This document shows, one piece after another, positions 50,920-59,662 of a DNA stretch of 64,000 nucleotides. A program made the position numbers and the translations under genes. This stretch comes from Bombilactobacillus mellis. GTDB lineage: Bacteria > Bacillota > Bacilli > Lactobacillales > Lactobacillaceae. How positions within the stretch are numbered: position 1 is the first letter of the stretch; each line of letters begins with the position of its first letter. Where the stretch lies: assembly GCF_000967245.1 (NCBI RefSeq), contig NZ_KQ033877.1:265660-329659 (forward strand). Direction: 5' to 3'. The notes beneath the pieces are model-generated. The model had not been told where the DNA came from and searched no databases. It saw only the letters and a list, made by a program, of their open reading frames with translations.

Positions 50920-51630
50920 TTATTTGGTAATGTTAACAGTTAATTTTTTGCCATCAACCAGACTCGTTAAGTGATATCCTTGAATATCTTTGGTTTGCTG
51001 GCTACCCTTGTTCTTCTTAGCTTTTGTAACCAGATTATTTAAATCAGCTTTTTTCAAGCCTAAACCTGCGGCAGTAGCATTAAGATGTTTTTTAGTTTCA
51101 GCGCTAGCTACATCATTAATCTCTAATTGCATACTATAGACGGTTTCACCATTGCTTAAAATATGATAGGTAGTAGTAGGACTGAACATTAAACTAGTTG
51201 GTCTATCTAATTTAGGCATTTTTTTGGGCATTTGAGCCTGCATTTGTTTAGCACCATTGAATTTTTTTGCGAATTTGGCGGATTCAATAACTGCCTTAGG
51301 TTTGGGAACCTTGACCGTAATCGGCTTGCTTAAATTTTGTTTTTGACTAACTTTAACTTTGCGGGTTTTTAAAGAAGCTGGTAATTTAATTGTAAATTTT
51401 TTATTTTTAACTGCTACAGAATCTTTTTCGCTGTCCGCAACTTGATAATAAACCTTGCTACCTTTCGTAGAGCTACCACTGATTTCTTGTTTAATACCAT
51501 TATCGCTGGCAGTTACTTGAGCACTAAAGGGTTTGACAGCTTGACTAGCAGGTTTACTGGAATTATTGCCACAGCCTGCTAAGAGAATGGCTAAACCTGC
51601 CACTGCAGCAGTTAGTTTCTTGTTAAACAT
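50920..51630 (-). CDS. Small lipoprotein of unknown function
   Basis: 236-aa predicted lipoprotein: MFNKKLTAAVAGLAILLAGC. Residues about 35-110 look like an immunoglobulin-like beta-sandwich (GSSTKGSKVYYQVADSEKD, FTIKLPASLKTRKVKV). A Lys/Met/Gln-rich linker (QMQAQMPKKMPKL) precedes a C-terminal domain (LMFSPTTTYHILSNGETVYS to the end). Strongly basic. Similar proteins are common in lactobacilli without known role. The ribosome site is poor. Confidence 0.72.
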   Translation of the reverse strand: MFNKKLTAAVAGLAILLAGCGNNSSKPASQAVKPFSAQVTASDNGIKQEISGSSTKGSKVYYQVADSEKDSVAVKNKKFTIKLPASLKTRKVKVSQKQNLSKPITVKVPKPKAVIESAKFAKKFNGAKQMQAQMPKKMPKLDRPTSLMFSPTTTYHILSNGETVYSMQLEINDVASAETKKHLNATAAGLGLKKADLNNLVTKAKKNKGSQQTKDIQGYHLTSLVDGKKLTVNITK

Positions 51631-51732
51631 TAATTAAAACCACACTTTCTTTATTGTTATTAACTTTTATTATAACAGTTTTTAGTTAAACAATGATGAA
51701 GAATGAATGACTTTTAAACAAATAAAATGGAT

Positions 51733-51762
51733 TTGAGCTTTAATAGTAATTAATGGTATAAT
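51733..51762 (+). promoter_or_regulatory. Promoter of the CPBP-like gene
   Basis: TTGAGC and TATAAT with an 18-base spacer; AGCAGGTG and the ATG follow within 35 bp. Confidence 0.6.
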
Positions 51763-51795
51763 GCGCTCGTATTTAATTAGAGCAGGTGAAAATTT

Positions 51796-52467
51796 ATGCA
51801 GGCATTAAAATCGCCCATGATTCGGAGCATTTGGTACATAATTTGGCTAATTTTAGTAATTATTTCCCAACAAATGGAGCAATTGTGTTTAAATGCTAAA
51901 GGCTTAGACTCAGTTAGGGTAGTCTTTTTTTTAATTATTGCTATTTTAACTTTATTATTTATGCTCCAGCGTTATCAACATGAACAACATTATTTTAAGA
52001 CTGTCAATACCAGTTTGAGTCAAGGCTTGACCGAATTTTTTGGTTTGGTTGTTTTTATCTTGGTTGCCATCGGCTGTTTTATGATTATTATCAGCTATTT
52101 AAAAGCTCGCGGATATTTTCCGCATTTAGTCAATCGAACCGATTATTTAGACCGCGGTTCGTTAGCTTTTTGGTTTGATTTGTTAGCGAGCGCTCTGTTG
52201 ATTTCTTTAGAACAACAATTTGTAACTATTGGGTTTTTCTTTAATTATTTTTTTCGGCGTAATTCTTTAATCGGGGCTCTTGTAGCAATTTTAATCAGTG
52301 GCTTGATTTTTGGAGCCTTAAATATGGAATCTTGGCATTTGATTAATTTCTTTATTTATACGGCAATTGGTTTGATGCTGGCGACCATGTACCTAGCTAC
52401 GCAAAATTTACGGATTTGTATGTTTATGAGTGTCTTTGTGGCCATTATGAAAGTAATTTTGATTTGA
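51796..52467 (+). CDS. CPBP-like membrane protein with degenerate active site
   Basis: 223 aa, about six TM helices. The C-terminal ~100 residues follow the CPBP/Abi (Rce1-like) layout: LASALLISLEQQFVTIGFF for motif 1 (EExxxR expected, EQxxxT found), LISGLIFGALNM for motif 2 (FxxxH expected, His missing) and an INFFIYTAIGLMLATMYLAT helix. The lack of the glutamate pair and histidine suggests it is not an active protease. It could be a scaffold or immunity-like protein. It stands alone between a lipoprotein and brnQ. Confidence 0.6.
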   Translation: MQALKSPMIRSIWYIIWLILVIISQQMEQLCLNAKGLDSVRVVFFLIIAILTLLFMLQRYQHEQHYFKTVNTSLSQGLTEFFGLVVFILVAIGCFMIIISYLKARGYFPHLVNRTDYLDRGSLAFWFDLLASALLISLEQQFVTIGFFFNYFFRRNSLIGALVAILISGLIFGALNMESWHLINFFIYTAIGLMLATMYLATQNLRICMFMSVFVAIMKVILI

Positions 52468-52556
52468 ATTTTATTAATAGTTTTTCATCAAAATTTCTAA
52501 AGTATTCGGGTTCTGAAATTAGCACAAAATGTTAACCGTAACTGTTTAGATTCTAT

Positions 52557-52585
52557 TTGACAATAATTAGAAAAAGTTATATGAT
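52557..52585 (+). promoter_or_regulatory. Promoter of the brnQ leader
   Basis: Perfect TTGACA, 17 bases, TATGAT; the transcript begins about 52592, just before the T-box Stem I. Confidence 0.85.
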
Positions 52586-52599
52586 AATGAGCAATTAAT

Positions 52600-52852
52600 T
52601 AAAAAGCTGTGAGAAAGTAGCGCTCTAATAGTCCCACTATAAAGCGAGCTTTGTTTGGTGAAAGAAAGCTAGATGGTTATTAGAGCTATCACTTTTGAGC
52701 GATGTCGTGAAAACTAGTAGCTGGCATTGGGATCACCCATTATTGTGAACGCTTATAAATAAATTGTAAGTAAGAAAGCTGCTAATAAGCAGTAAATAAG
52801 GTGGTACCGTGCTGCTTGCGCCCTTTAGTCAATTTGACTGAAGGGCTTTTTT
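52600..52852 (+). promoter_or_regulatory. T-box riboswitch, Ile specifier, before brnQ
   Basis: The Stem I upper helix is GCTCTAATA/TATTAGAGC. In the specifier loop ATC (52688-52690) is followed by A, with the lower helix AAAAG/CTTTT, so uncharged tRNA-Ile should be read. The antiterminator sequence AAGGTGGTACCG lies at 52798-52809. The competing terminator is GCCCTTtAGTCA/TGACTgAAGGGC plus T-run (52820-52852). Transport of branched-chain amino acids is thus tied to isoleucine starvation. Confidence 0.92.
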
Positions 52853-52939
52853 GTGGTTAAGGAGTGTTGGCAATGATGACTTAGATGATTAGATCTTAAT
52901 TATTTTATTCGAACTATTTATTTAAGGGAGGAGATCATA

Positions 52940-54346
52940 ATGAATAAAAGTGAAACGGATTTGAATCCGCAACCGTTAACCTGGAAAGATTATTTAGTAG
53001 TTAGCTCTTTGTTGTTCGGCTTATTTTTTGGTGCTGGCAATTTAATTTTCCCGTTACATTTAGGACAGTTAGCGGGTGCGCATTGGTTGACAGCTATGAT
53101 TGGATTTTTAGTAACAGCCGTCTTATTACCGCTTTTGTCGGTTTTGGCAGTCAGTATTACCCGCTCTCAAGGAGTTTATGATATTGGGCGGCCATTGGGA
53201 CCAGCTTTTGCTTTGGTCTTTATGGTGTTGATTCATGCTACTATCGGACCTTTATTTGGGACACCGCGGACGGCAACTGTCTCCTTTACAGTAGGCTTAG
53301 CTCCTTTGCTGCCAGCTAATTGGGCCCACGGTGGTTTATTAGTTTTTTCGGCGATCTTTTTTCTCGTGGCTTTTATTATTTCTTATCAGGAATCCAGTAT
53401 TCTTTCCAGTGTCGGAAAAGTTTTAAATCCTTTATTCTTACTCTTACTTATGGTGGTCTTTTTCCTAGCCATTCTAAATCCAATGGGCGCGACTGCTAAC
53501 CAAAGTGTGACTGCTGCTTATCAACATAATGCTTTTTTCAATGGTTTTTTACAAGGATATAATACGATGGATGCCTTAGCCGGCCTAGCTTTTGGGGTCA
53601 CCATTGTCACAGCTGTTAAGCAGATGGGCAAAACTACCCCGAAGAGTAATGCGAAAGTGACAGCTAAAGCAGGCATTTTGGCTACTGCTTTAATTGGCCT
53701 TATCTATGTGGTCTTAATTTGGATTGGAGCTACTACCTTAGCAAAATTCAAATTATCTCCCGATGGCGGAATTGCATTTAACCAGTTGGTTAATTATTAC
53801 TTAGGTCGTGCGGGACAAGTTTTATTGGCGGTTTTAATTACTGTTACTTGTCTGACAACAGCGGTAGGTTTAGTAGCGGCTTTTGCACAGGATTTTCATA
53901 AACACTTTCCTAAAGTTAGCTATCATGTGTGGCTAGTCTTTACTTGTATTGCTTCATTTTTAACGGCTAACTTTGGTTTAGATACAATTATTGCTTGGTC
54001 AACACCACTATTGATGTTACTTTACCCGTTTGCAATGGTCCTTATTTTATTATCAATTTTTTCGCCGTTTTTCCAGCGTGATCCACAAGTTTATGTTTGG
54101 ACCGTTGCTTTAACTGCAGTAGCGGCAGTTTTAGATATGATTGCTGCTTTTCCACCAGTTATTAGCCAAACTGCCTGGGCCAAAGCTGTCGGTACTTGGC
54201 AGCAGCAATTTTTACCTTTTGCAAGTTTAGGGATGGATTGGATTGTACCGGCAGCTTTAGGTGCAGTAATTGGTTTAACCTTGCATTTTGTCAGTCAAGC
54301 CCATCTCAAAAATGCTAAAACTAAATATGCTCATTCAAATAATTAA
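52940..54346 (+). CDS. brnQ: Branched-chain amino acid:cation symporter
   Basis: 468 aa, 12 TM helices. It opens with the family motif LLFGLFFGAGNLIFPLHLGQLAG and continues with GVYDIGRPLGPAFALVFMVLIHATIGPLFGTPRTATVSF, both typical of BrnQ/LIVCS. It imports Leu, Ile and Val with Na+ or H+. GGGAGGAG lies before the ATG. The upstream Ile T-box controls it; it is single-gene, with helD converging from the right. Confidence 0.95.
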   Translation: MNKSETDLNPQPLTWKDYLVVSSLLFGLFFGAGNLIFPLHLGQLAGAHWLTAMIGFLVTAVLLPLLSVLAVSITRSQGVYDIGRPLGPAFALVFMVLIHATIGPLFGTPRTATVSFTVGLAPLLPANWAHGGLLVFSAIFFLVAFIISYQESSILSSVGKVLNPLFLLLLMVVFFLAILNPMGATANQSVTAAYQHNAFFNGFLQGYNTMDALAGLAFGVTIVTAVKQMGKTTPKSNAKVTAKAGILATALIGLIYVVLIWIGATTLAKFKLSPDGGIAFNQLVNYYLGRAGQVLLAVLITVTCLTTAVGLVAAFAQDFHKHFPKVSYHVWLVFTCIASFLTANFGLDTIIAWSTPLLMLLYPFAMVLILLSIFSPFFQRDPQVYVWTVALTAVAAVLDMIAAFPPVISQTAWAKAVGTWQQQFLPFASLGMDWIVPAALGAVIGLTLHFVSQAHLKNAKTKYAHSNN

Positions 54347-54369
54347 CTTATGCAAATAATCGGTTACAA

Positions 54370-56652
54370 TTAGTTAAGTTTTTGAATGTTTAAGGTTTGC
54401 GGGTTAATTTTGTGAAAGATGGCGGCAATTTTGGGGGTACTGGTAAAATATAATTCATGCAAGGCGCGAGTAGCAATCGTATAAAGAATACCCCAATCGC
54501 CACTAGTCTGATAATTAGCTGCAGAAATATCATAGCCGATGACACAATCAAATTCTAACCCTTTGGCTAGATATACTGGCAGCACAATAATACCATCAGG
54601 AATCGCAGTGCTTTCTTCTTGTAAGAGAAGAACTTGATTTCCTAAATGCTGCTGTAAAGTTTGTGCTTGTTGAATATTTTTTGTAATGATAGCTACACTC
54701 CGGTGTTTTTTTGCTAGTTTATCTGCCAGCTGACCGGTAACGGTGGATAAATTTGCTGCTGTAGTTTGAAATAAAGTCGGAGTTTGGCCTTGACGATTAA
54801 AACTTTGAATTTGAGCTCCGGAAGGTATGAATTGTTTAGCCAGGTTGGTTATGGCCGCGGTTGCACGATAACTTTGGTTGAGTGTAATTAAAGCGGCCTT
54901 TTTTTGTGGTAATAATTGGGTTAATGTTTGAAAACGTTCCTGTGAGAGATTCTTGGGAGCATAGACATTTTGTTCAATATCGCCAAGCAAAGTAAGTTTA
55001 GCCTGGGGAAAAGAATTCTGAATATAAGCTAATTGCAGAGCAGAATAATCCTGCATTTCATCAATAAACAGATACTTAATATGACGATTTTGTCCACTGC
55101 CGGTAACTAGTTGCCGTAAATAGAGAATCGCGGCGGCATCATCTAGTTGTAAATAATGCCGTTCCAAATCCTCTTGTAAGTCAGCGATAGTTTCTTGCCA
55201 AACGGTGGCCGCCATCTTTGGTGGCTGTAATTGGGTTAAGAAATTTTGATAAAGTTGAAATATATCAAAATAATAGTCATTGTAAAGGGCATCATAAACA
55301 GGCAAATAATGCCGTTTTAAGACATAATGGGCTAGTATTTGCTGCTGGTGATCACTAGAATATTGACTGAGATGTTTTTGTTGTTCCAGGTTTTGAAATT
55401 CCGTCGTTGAAAGATCATCTATAGCCTCTAATACCCAATCGGCTTGGGCTTCTTTTTGCAGCCGGTGTTTTAAGGCTTTAATGAGGTGATTTTTAGTTTG
55501 TAAAAATTTATCCGCACTACTTAAAGCCGCGGGCAATTTTTGGTATATTTGCTGGATATAACTTTTGCTGAAAAAGATTTGTCCTTCAAAAATAAGATCA
55601 TTAAAGGCACAGCTAATGTCACTATGCTGGGCATAGTTTTGTAAAGCTTGAACAAAATCAAGGCTATCCTTATATTGCCGGACCTGTTGTGCGGCTTGAG
55701 GAAAATGGTGTTGTTCTTGTTCATAACGCTCAAAGGGGGTTTGGATCTGCAGCCCATGTAAGCGGCGGGCTAATAAAGTATGAAGAGTTACCTGGCGCAT
55801 ATTTTTTTCTCCCAGACTAGGCAGCACCTCGGCAATATAGTTGGAAAATAAGTTATTAGGGGAAAATAAGATAATTTGTTCTGCATTTAGATTTTGGCGG
55901 CTGTGATAAAGTAAATAGGCAATACGTTGCATAACAGTGGAAGTTTTGCCAGAACCGGCGGCACCTTGGACAATGAGTAAGTCGGCGGTGGTGTTTCTGA
56001 TGATCTGATTTTGCGAGCGCTGAATTGTAGCTACAATATTTTTCATTTGGGCACTACTAGTTTGGCTCAGAGCATTTTTTAAAAATTCATCACCAATAGT
56101 TTCATTAGTATCAAACATATTTTCAATTTGACCTTGGCGAATGGAAAACTGGCGTTTACGCTGTAATTGAACTTCTTGTTTGCCGATAGGTGAATCATAA
56201 TGTACCAAGCCTAAGGTCCCATTATAATAAATACTGGCAATAGGAGCCCGCCAATCGTAAATCAAAAATTGGCCCTGATTGTCGGTTAAAGAGGAGGTGC
56301 CAATATAAAGAGTATCCTGTTCACCGTCTTCTTTTATATCAATCCGTCCAAAATATGGTGAACCCACTAGAGATTTTAAGGCTTGCTGTTTTTGCTGAAA
56401 AATCACTTCATTACTGACAGCACTGGTCATTAATTGCCGCTGCTGCTGTAAAGTGGCGTTAGTTTCAATAATATCATCAGTTTCAATATAGTTAGCACGC
56501 GTATTGGCGCCATAGTTCAATTCAATTTGCCGGCGCTCATGTTGGGCCTGCGCTAGGTTATCGGTATTATTTTGTAACTGCTTTTGAATAATCTGTTCTA
56601 CTTGATCGACGCGCTTTTGTTCTTGCGCTTGGCTTTCGTTATTAAATTGCAT
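54370..56652 (-). CDS. helD: HelD-like RNA polymerase recycling helicase
   Basis: 760-aa UvrD-like ATPase that removes RNA polymerase from stalled or finished complexes. The N-terminal coiled coil (1-70) is the RNAP-inserting arm. Walker A is VQGAAGSGKTSTVMQRIAYLLY (about 235), motif II LFIDEMQDYSALQ, motif IV-like TLNQSYRATAAI, and a final motif GLEFDCVIGYD. YDWRAPIASIYYNG before Walker A is characteristic of HelD versus UvrD/Rep. AAGGATGG lies before the ATG. Converges on brnQ with only 23 bp between stops and no clear hairpin. Confidence 0.9.
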   Translation of the reverse strand: MQFNNESQAQEQKRVDQVEQIIQKQLQNNTDNLAQAQHERRQIELNYGANTRANYIETDDIIETNATLQQQRQLMTSAVSNEVIFQQKQQALKSLVGSPYFGRIDIKEDGEQDTLYIGTSSLTDNQGQFLIYDWRAPIASIYYNGTLGLVHYDSPIGKQEVQLQRKRQFSIRQGQIENMFDTNETIGDEFLKNALSQTSSAQMKNIVATIQRSQNQIIRNTTADLLIVQGAAGSGKTSTVMQRIAYLLYHSRQNLNAEQIILFSPNNLFSNYIAEVLPSLGEKNMRQVTLHTLLARRLHGLQIQTPFERYEQEQHHFPQAAQQVRQYKDSLDFVQALQNYAQHSDISCAFNDLIFEGQIFFSKSYIQQIYQKLPAALSSADKFLQTKNHLIKALKHRLQKEAQADWVLEAIDDLSTTEFQNLEQQKHLSQYSSDHQQQILAHYVLKRHYLPVYDALYNDYYFDIFQLYQNFLTQLQPPKMAATVWQETIADLQEDLERHYLQLDDAAAILYLRQLVTGSGQNRHIKYLFIDEMQDYSALQLAYIQNSFPQAKLTLLGDIEQNVYAPKNLSQERFQTLTQLLPQKKAALITLNQSYRATAAITNLAKQFIPSGAQIQSFNRQGQTPTLFQTTAANLSTVTGQLADKLAKKHRSVAIITKNIQQAQTLQQHLGNQVLLLQEESTAIPDGIIVLPVYLAKGLEFDCVIGYDISAANYQTSGDWGILYTIATRALHELYFTSTPKIAAIFHKINPQTLNIQKLN

Positions 56653-56738
56653 GTTTTGTCCATCCTTGTTTATTCGTGGAGTATTTTAATGTTAGCTTGA
56701 ATGAATGTAAAGTAGGCTGCAGTAATTTCAGGGAAAAG

Positions 56739-56766
56739 TTGACATTAAAGTTGTAAATATTATAGT
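56739..56766 (+). promoter_or_regulatory. Promoter of the trpS leader
   Basis: TTGACA, 16 bases, TATAGT, just before the T-box Stem I. Confidence 0.75.
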
Positions 56767-56774
56767 ATAATTAC

Positions 56775-56985
56775 AATTACTAAAAGTGCAAAGTATTTAG
56801 CAAGTGGGAAATGAGAAACTGACTGGTGGCTGTAAAGTCAGCCCAGCTTGTTAAAGAAGTGGAGCTTTTAATAGTGGCAACTAGCGCCTTAAGCTGGACT
56901 AAGAGGCAGGATAAACTGCAAAACAGGTGGTACCGCGTTGAAAGACGTCCTATTGTTCAAAAGAACAAGTGGGCGTCTTTATTTT
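56775..56985 (+). promoter_or_regulatory. T-box riboswitch, Trp specifier, before trpS
   Basis: Stem I contains the AGTA element and helix AGCAAG/CTTGTT. The specifier TGG (56860-56862) is followed by A, then GCTTTT pairing with AAAAG at the base. The T-box AGGTGGTACCGCG lies at 56925-56937. The terminator AAGACGtCC/GGgCGTCTT with a T-run ends at about 56985. Uncharged tRNA-Trp should favour read-through into trpS. Confidence 0.93.
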
Positions 56986-57005
56986 TTTAGATAAGGAGAA
57001 TAATC

Positions 57006-58025
57006 ATGGCTAAACACACACTTTTAACAGCAGATCGACCGACAGGAAAATTACACATTGGCCATTATATTGGTTCTTTAAAAAATCGGGTCAAACTCCA
57101 AAATAGTGGTGATTATCGTTCTTTTATTATGATTGCGGATATGCAGGCTTTAACCGATAATGCCCGCAATCCGGAAAAAATTCGCCAAAGTTTGATACAA
57201 GTGGCATTGGATTATTTAGCAGTCGGCATTGATCCGAAAAAATCAACCATTTTAATTCAGTCGCAAATCCCAGCGCTCAATGAATTAACAATGTATTATT
57301 TAGACCTAGTGACCTTAGCGCGCTTAAAACGTAATCCGACGGTTAAAGCCGAGATTAAGCAAAAAGGTTTTGGCGATAATGTACCAGCTGGTTTTTTGGC
57401 TTATCCGGTAAGCCAAGCAGCAGATATTACGGCTTTTAAGGCCGATACTGTGCCTGTAGGTGACGATCAGGAACCAATGCTAGAACAAGCTCGAGAAATT
57501 GTCCGTACCTTTAATTCAACTTATCAACAAGACGTTTTGGTGGAACCACAAGGATTGTTTTCCCCAGAAGGACAGGGGCGTTTACCTGGTCTGGATGGCA
57601 ATGCTAAGATGAGTAAATCTTTAAATAATGCAATTTATCTTTCCGATAATGCAGCAGAAGTTCATCAAAAAGTAATGCGGATGTATACGGATCCGCATCA
57701 TATTCACGTAGAAGATCCGGGGCAAATTGCCGGAAATACGGTTTTTGAATATTTGGATATTTTTGGCACAGATAAAGAACATATTGCGCAATTAAAAGCA
57801 CACTATCAAGCTGGCGGCTTAGGTGATGTGCAGGTTAAACGCTATTTAGAAGAAGTTTTGAATGCAGTATTAGAACCAATTCGCCAGCGCCGCCACGTCT
57901 ATGAACAGGATTTGGGACAGGTATATCAGATTTTACAAAAAGGCAGTCAGGTGGCCAATGAAGTTGCCGAACAGACTTTAGCCGAAGTTCGGGCGGCTAT
58001 TGGTGTTAATTATTTTGAACAGTAA
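57006..58025 (+). CDS. trpS: Tryptophanyl-tRNA synthetase
   Basis: 339-aa class Ic synthetase. HIGH motif in [19 protein letters not shown] in [36 protein letters not shown] contributes to the tryptophan/ATP pocket. AAGGAGAA precedes the ATG. Regulated by the Trp T-box directly upstream. Single-gene unit ending at a bidirectional terminator. Confidence 0.97.
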   Translation: MAKHTLLTADRPTGKLHIGHYIGSLKNRVKLQNSGDYRSFIMIADMQALTDNARNPEKIRQSLIQVALDYLAVGIDPKKSTILIQSQIPALNELTMYYLDLVTLARLKRNPTVKAEIKQKGFGDNVPAGFLAYPVSQAADITAFKADTVPVGDDQEPMLEQAREIVRTFNSTYQQDVLVEPQGLFSPEGQGRLPGLDGNAKMSKSLNNAIYLSDNAAEVHQKVMRMYTDPHHIHVEDPGQIAGNTVFEYLDIFGTDKEHIAQLKAHYQAGGLGDVQVKRYLEEVLNAVLEPIRQRRHVYEQDLGQVYQILQKGSQVANEVAEQTLAEVRAAIGVNYFEQ

Positions 58026-58045
58026 AAAGTAATATAAAGTAAGTA

Positions 58046-58083
58046 AAAACCGCTAGGATAATTTAATCTTAGCGGTTTTATTT
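58046..58083. terminator. Bidirectional terminator
   Basis: AAAACCGCTAgGAT-aattta-ATCtTAGCGGTTTT, between convergent trpS and the deoxyribosyltransferase gene. Confidence 0.9.
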
Positions 58084-58101
58084 TGGGATTTATGACCAGT
58101 T

Positions 58102-58578
58102 TTAATTTAATTTTTGCTTAATGGCAGTTAATAAATCAGCTTCATTATTGACAATAGTTCCGTTTAATTTGATTAAACCAGTAGTATACAGGTTAACATA
58201 GTGAAATTGATTTTCGGCGACTTGGCTTAAGGCGTCCAGCTTTTGCTGGTTGCTAGCTCCTTGTTGTCGAGTATCAGTATACAAGCCGATAATAGGAATT
58301 TTTTGCGCATAAGCTACCCCAATTTCGCTGGCCACCCCATTATCAATGGTATTACCATCCAAAATAGCGATAACCAGATCGCTGGCTAAGAGTTTTTCAG
58401 TATCAGCTTGGGCAATCATTTTAGAATCAGCGTAGGCTTGTTTATCGTTGATATCGTTGTTTTCTTGGGGTAAGTATAGATCAATTTGGGGGCTTAAGTG
58501 CCGAATTTGAGCTGCCAACTGGGCATTATAATTAATATCAGCTTGAGAAAATAGTGCATTAGCAAAATAAATTTTCAT
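58102..58578 (-). CDS. Nucleoside 2-deoxyribosyltransferase-like protein
   Basis: 158 aa, the usual length of this family, which moves deoxyribose between bases in purine/pyrimidine salvage. It starts MKIYFANALFSQADINYNAQ, has the Asp of SDLVIAILDGNTIDNGVA and the nucleophilic Glu in VASEIGVAYAQKIPIIGLYTD. Lactobacilli depend on such enzymes when auxotrophic for nucleosides. AAGGAG lies before the ATG. YtoQ-like proteins of unknown activity have the same fold and cannot be excluded. Confidence 0.87.
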   Translation of the reverse strand: MKIYFANALFSQADINYNAQLAAQIRHLSPQIDLYLPQENNDINDKQAYADSKMIAQADTEKLLASDLVIAILDGNTIDNGVASEIGVAYAQKIPIIGLYTDTRQQGASNQQKLDALSQVAENQFHYVNLYTTGLIKLNGTIVNNEADLLTAIKQKLN

Positions 58579-59127
58579 AATAATCTCCTTTTATAGTTTT
58601 ACGAATAGGAAAAATCTGCTGTTAGTTATTCTGAAATCAGTGAACAAACCGCCTCTTAATCATGGTTAAACTAGCTCCGGCCTGTCTGCAGTTTACATTT
58701 TAATCATTTAAACTACAGTTGACAGTAAAAAATAAATTATCAGGATCTGCTTTTAAATAAGTAACGGGGTGGCTGAAAACCAGTTTAGTATTACAAATAC
58801 TAGTATTTTATTGGAAGTACATCCACTTCTTTTCCTGAAAGCAAGGCAGCTAAACCAAATAATAAAAGCTCTAGGCAGCTAAATGCAATCAGTTCTAGTT
58901 GCTGCTTGGTATTAATTACTAGAAACACAACAGCATTTTATTGAAAAATTTTTAAACTGTTGCTGGGCCTTAGTTCGATTTTACCAGAATTCAAAGGCAA
59001 GGGAAGTTTAATTTATTGAAATTTCAGCTAAGCAAAGGATCAAAAGTCATGGTTACTGCCATTTTGACGGGAAAAATTTATTAATAAGATGCGAAATTGT
59101 CTTGAGTTTTCTTAACAATAGTTAATA
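58579..59127. other. Long intergenic stretch before the efflux operon
   Basis: About 550 bp without a recognised gene: no frame with a ribosome site exceeds 25 codons. It holds a direct repeat GGCAGCTAAA (near 58845 and 58873) and a loose inverted pair around AACAGCA/TGTTGCTG (58930-58970). No terminator-like or RNA-gene signature was seen. Confidence 0.45.
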
Positions 59128-59157
59128 CTTGACAAGAGTCAAGCTAGGTCTTATAGT
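59128..59157 (+). promoter_or_regulatory. MarR-type operator overlapping a consensus promoter
   Basis: TTGACA (59129-59134), 17 bases, TATAGT (59152-59157). The -35 box lies within the perfect inverted repeat CTTGAC-aaga-GTCAAG (59128-59143). The MarR protein encoded 30 bp downstream is the obvious candidate to bind here and repress the operon. Confidence 0.8.
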
Positions 59158-59185
59158 GGTTATTACTTTCTTGGGGGAGATAAAT

Positions 59186-59653
59186 ATGGATAGTAAATCT
59201 TTTTTACATTTTGAGATTGGTTTTTATCGCTTAAAAAGACGCTTACTGCAGGAATTCTTGAAACCTTATAATTTAAAAAATTTTGACAGTCTTTTAATCG
59301 CGATTGTTGCAGCTAAACCGGGTTGTAGTCAAGGGGCAATTATTAATCACGTTATGGCTGATGAAGCCAGTGTGGCCCGGGGATTGCGGAATTTGGAAAA
59401 CCGGGGTTTTATTATTCGGCGTGAAGATCCTAATAATCACCGTAAAAAACTGGTTTATCCTACCCAGCAGGCTGAACAATTCTATCAGGCTTTAAATAAT
59501 TTTTTAGATAATTGGAATCAGATCATCTTTAGCGATTTAACCCCCCAAGAATTGCAGACCCTGGATCAATTGATCTCACGGATCGAAGAGAACTTGAAGC
59601 AAGTTGATTATCGTCAATTACTTGCTGATTTAACTCAATCTAATAAAAAATGA
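59186..59653 (+). CDS. MarR family transcriptional regulator
   Basis: 155 aa from ATG 59186 (GGGGGAG 6-7 bases upstream). The frame extension to 59129 would start inside the -35 box. The winged-helix domain is visible: CSQGAIINHVMADEASVARGLRNLENRGFIIRREDPNNHRKKLVYPT, with the wing in RREDPNNHRKK. Helices at both ends form the dimer. Co-transcribed with a drug-efflux gene (9-bp gap) and DUF4811, so it probably senses a toxic compound and releases the palindrome at 59128. Confidence 0.93.
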   Translation: MDSKSFLHFEIGFYRLKRRLLQEFLKPYNLKNFDSLLIAIVAAKPGCSQGAIINHVMADEASVARGLRNLENRGFIIRREDPNNHRKKLVYPTQQAEQFYQALNNFLDNWNQIIFSDLTPQELQTLDQLISRIEENLKQVDYRQLLADLTQSNKK

Positions 59654-59662
59654 GGTGTTTTT

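Noticed and set aside
56951-56970. GTTC-aaaa-GAAC resembling an inverted LexA box
   Set aside because: Half-sites are in the wrong order for LexA, and the sequence is the inner stem of the trpS leader terminator.
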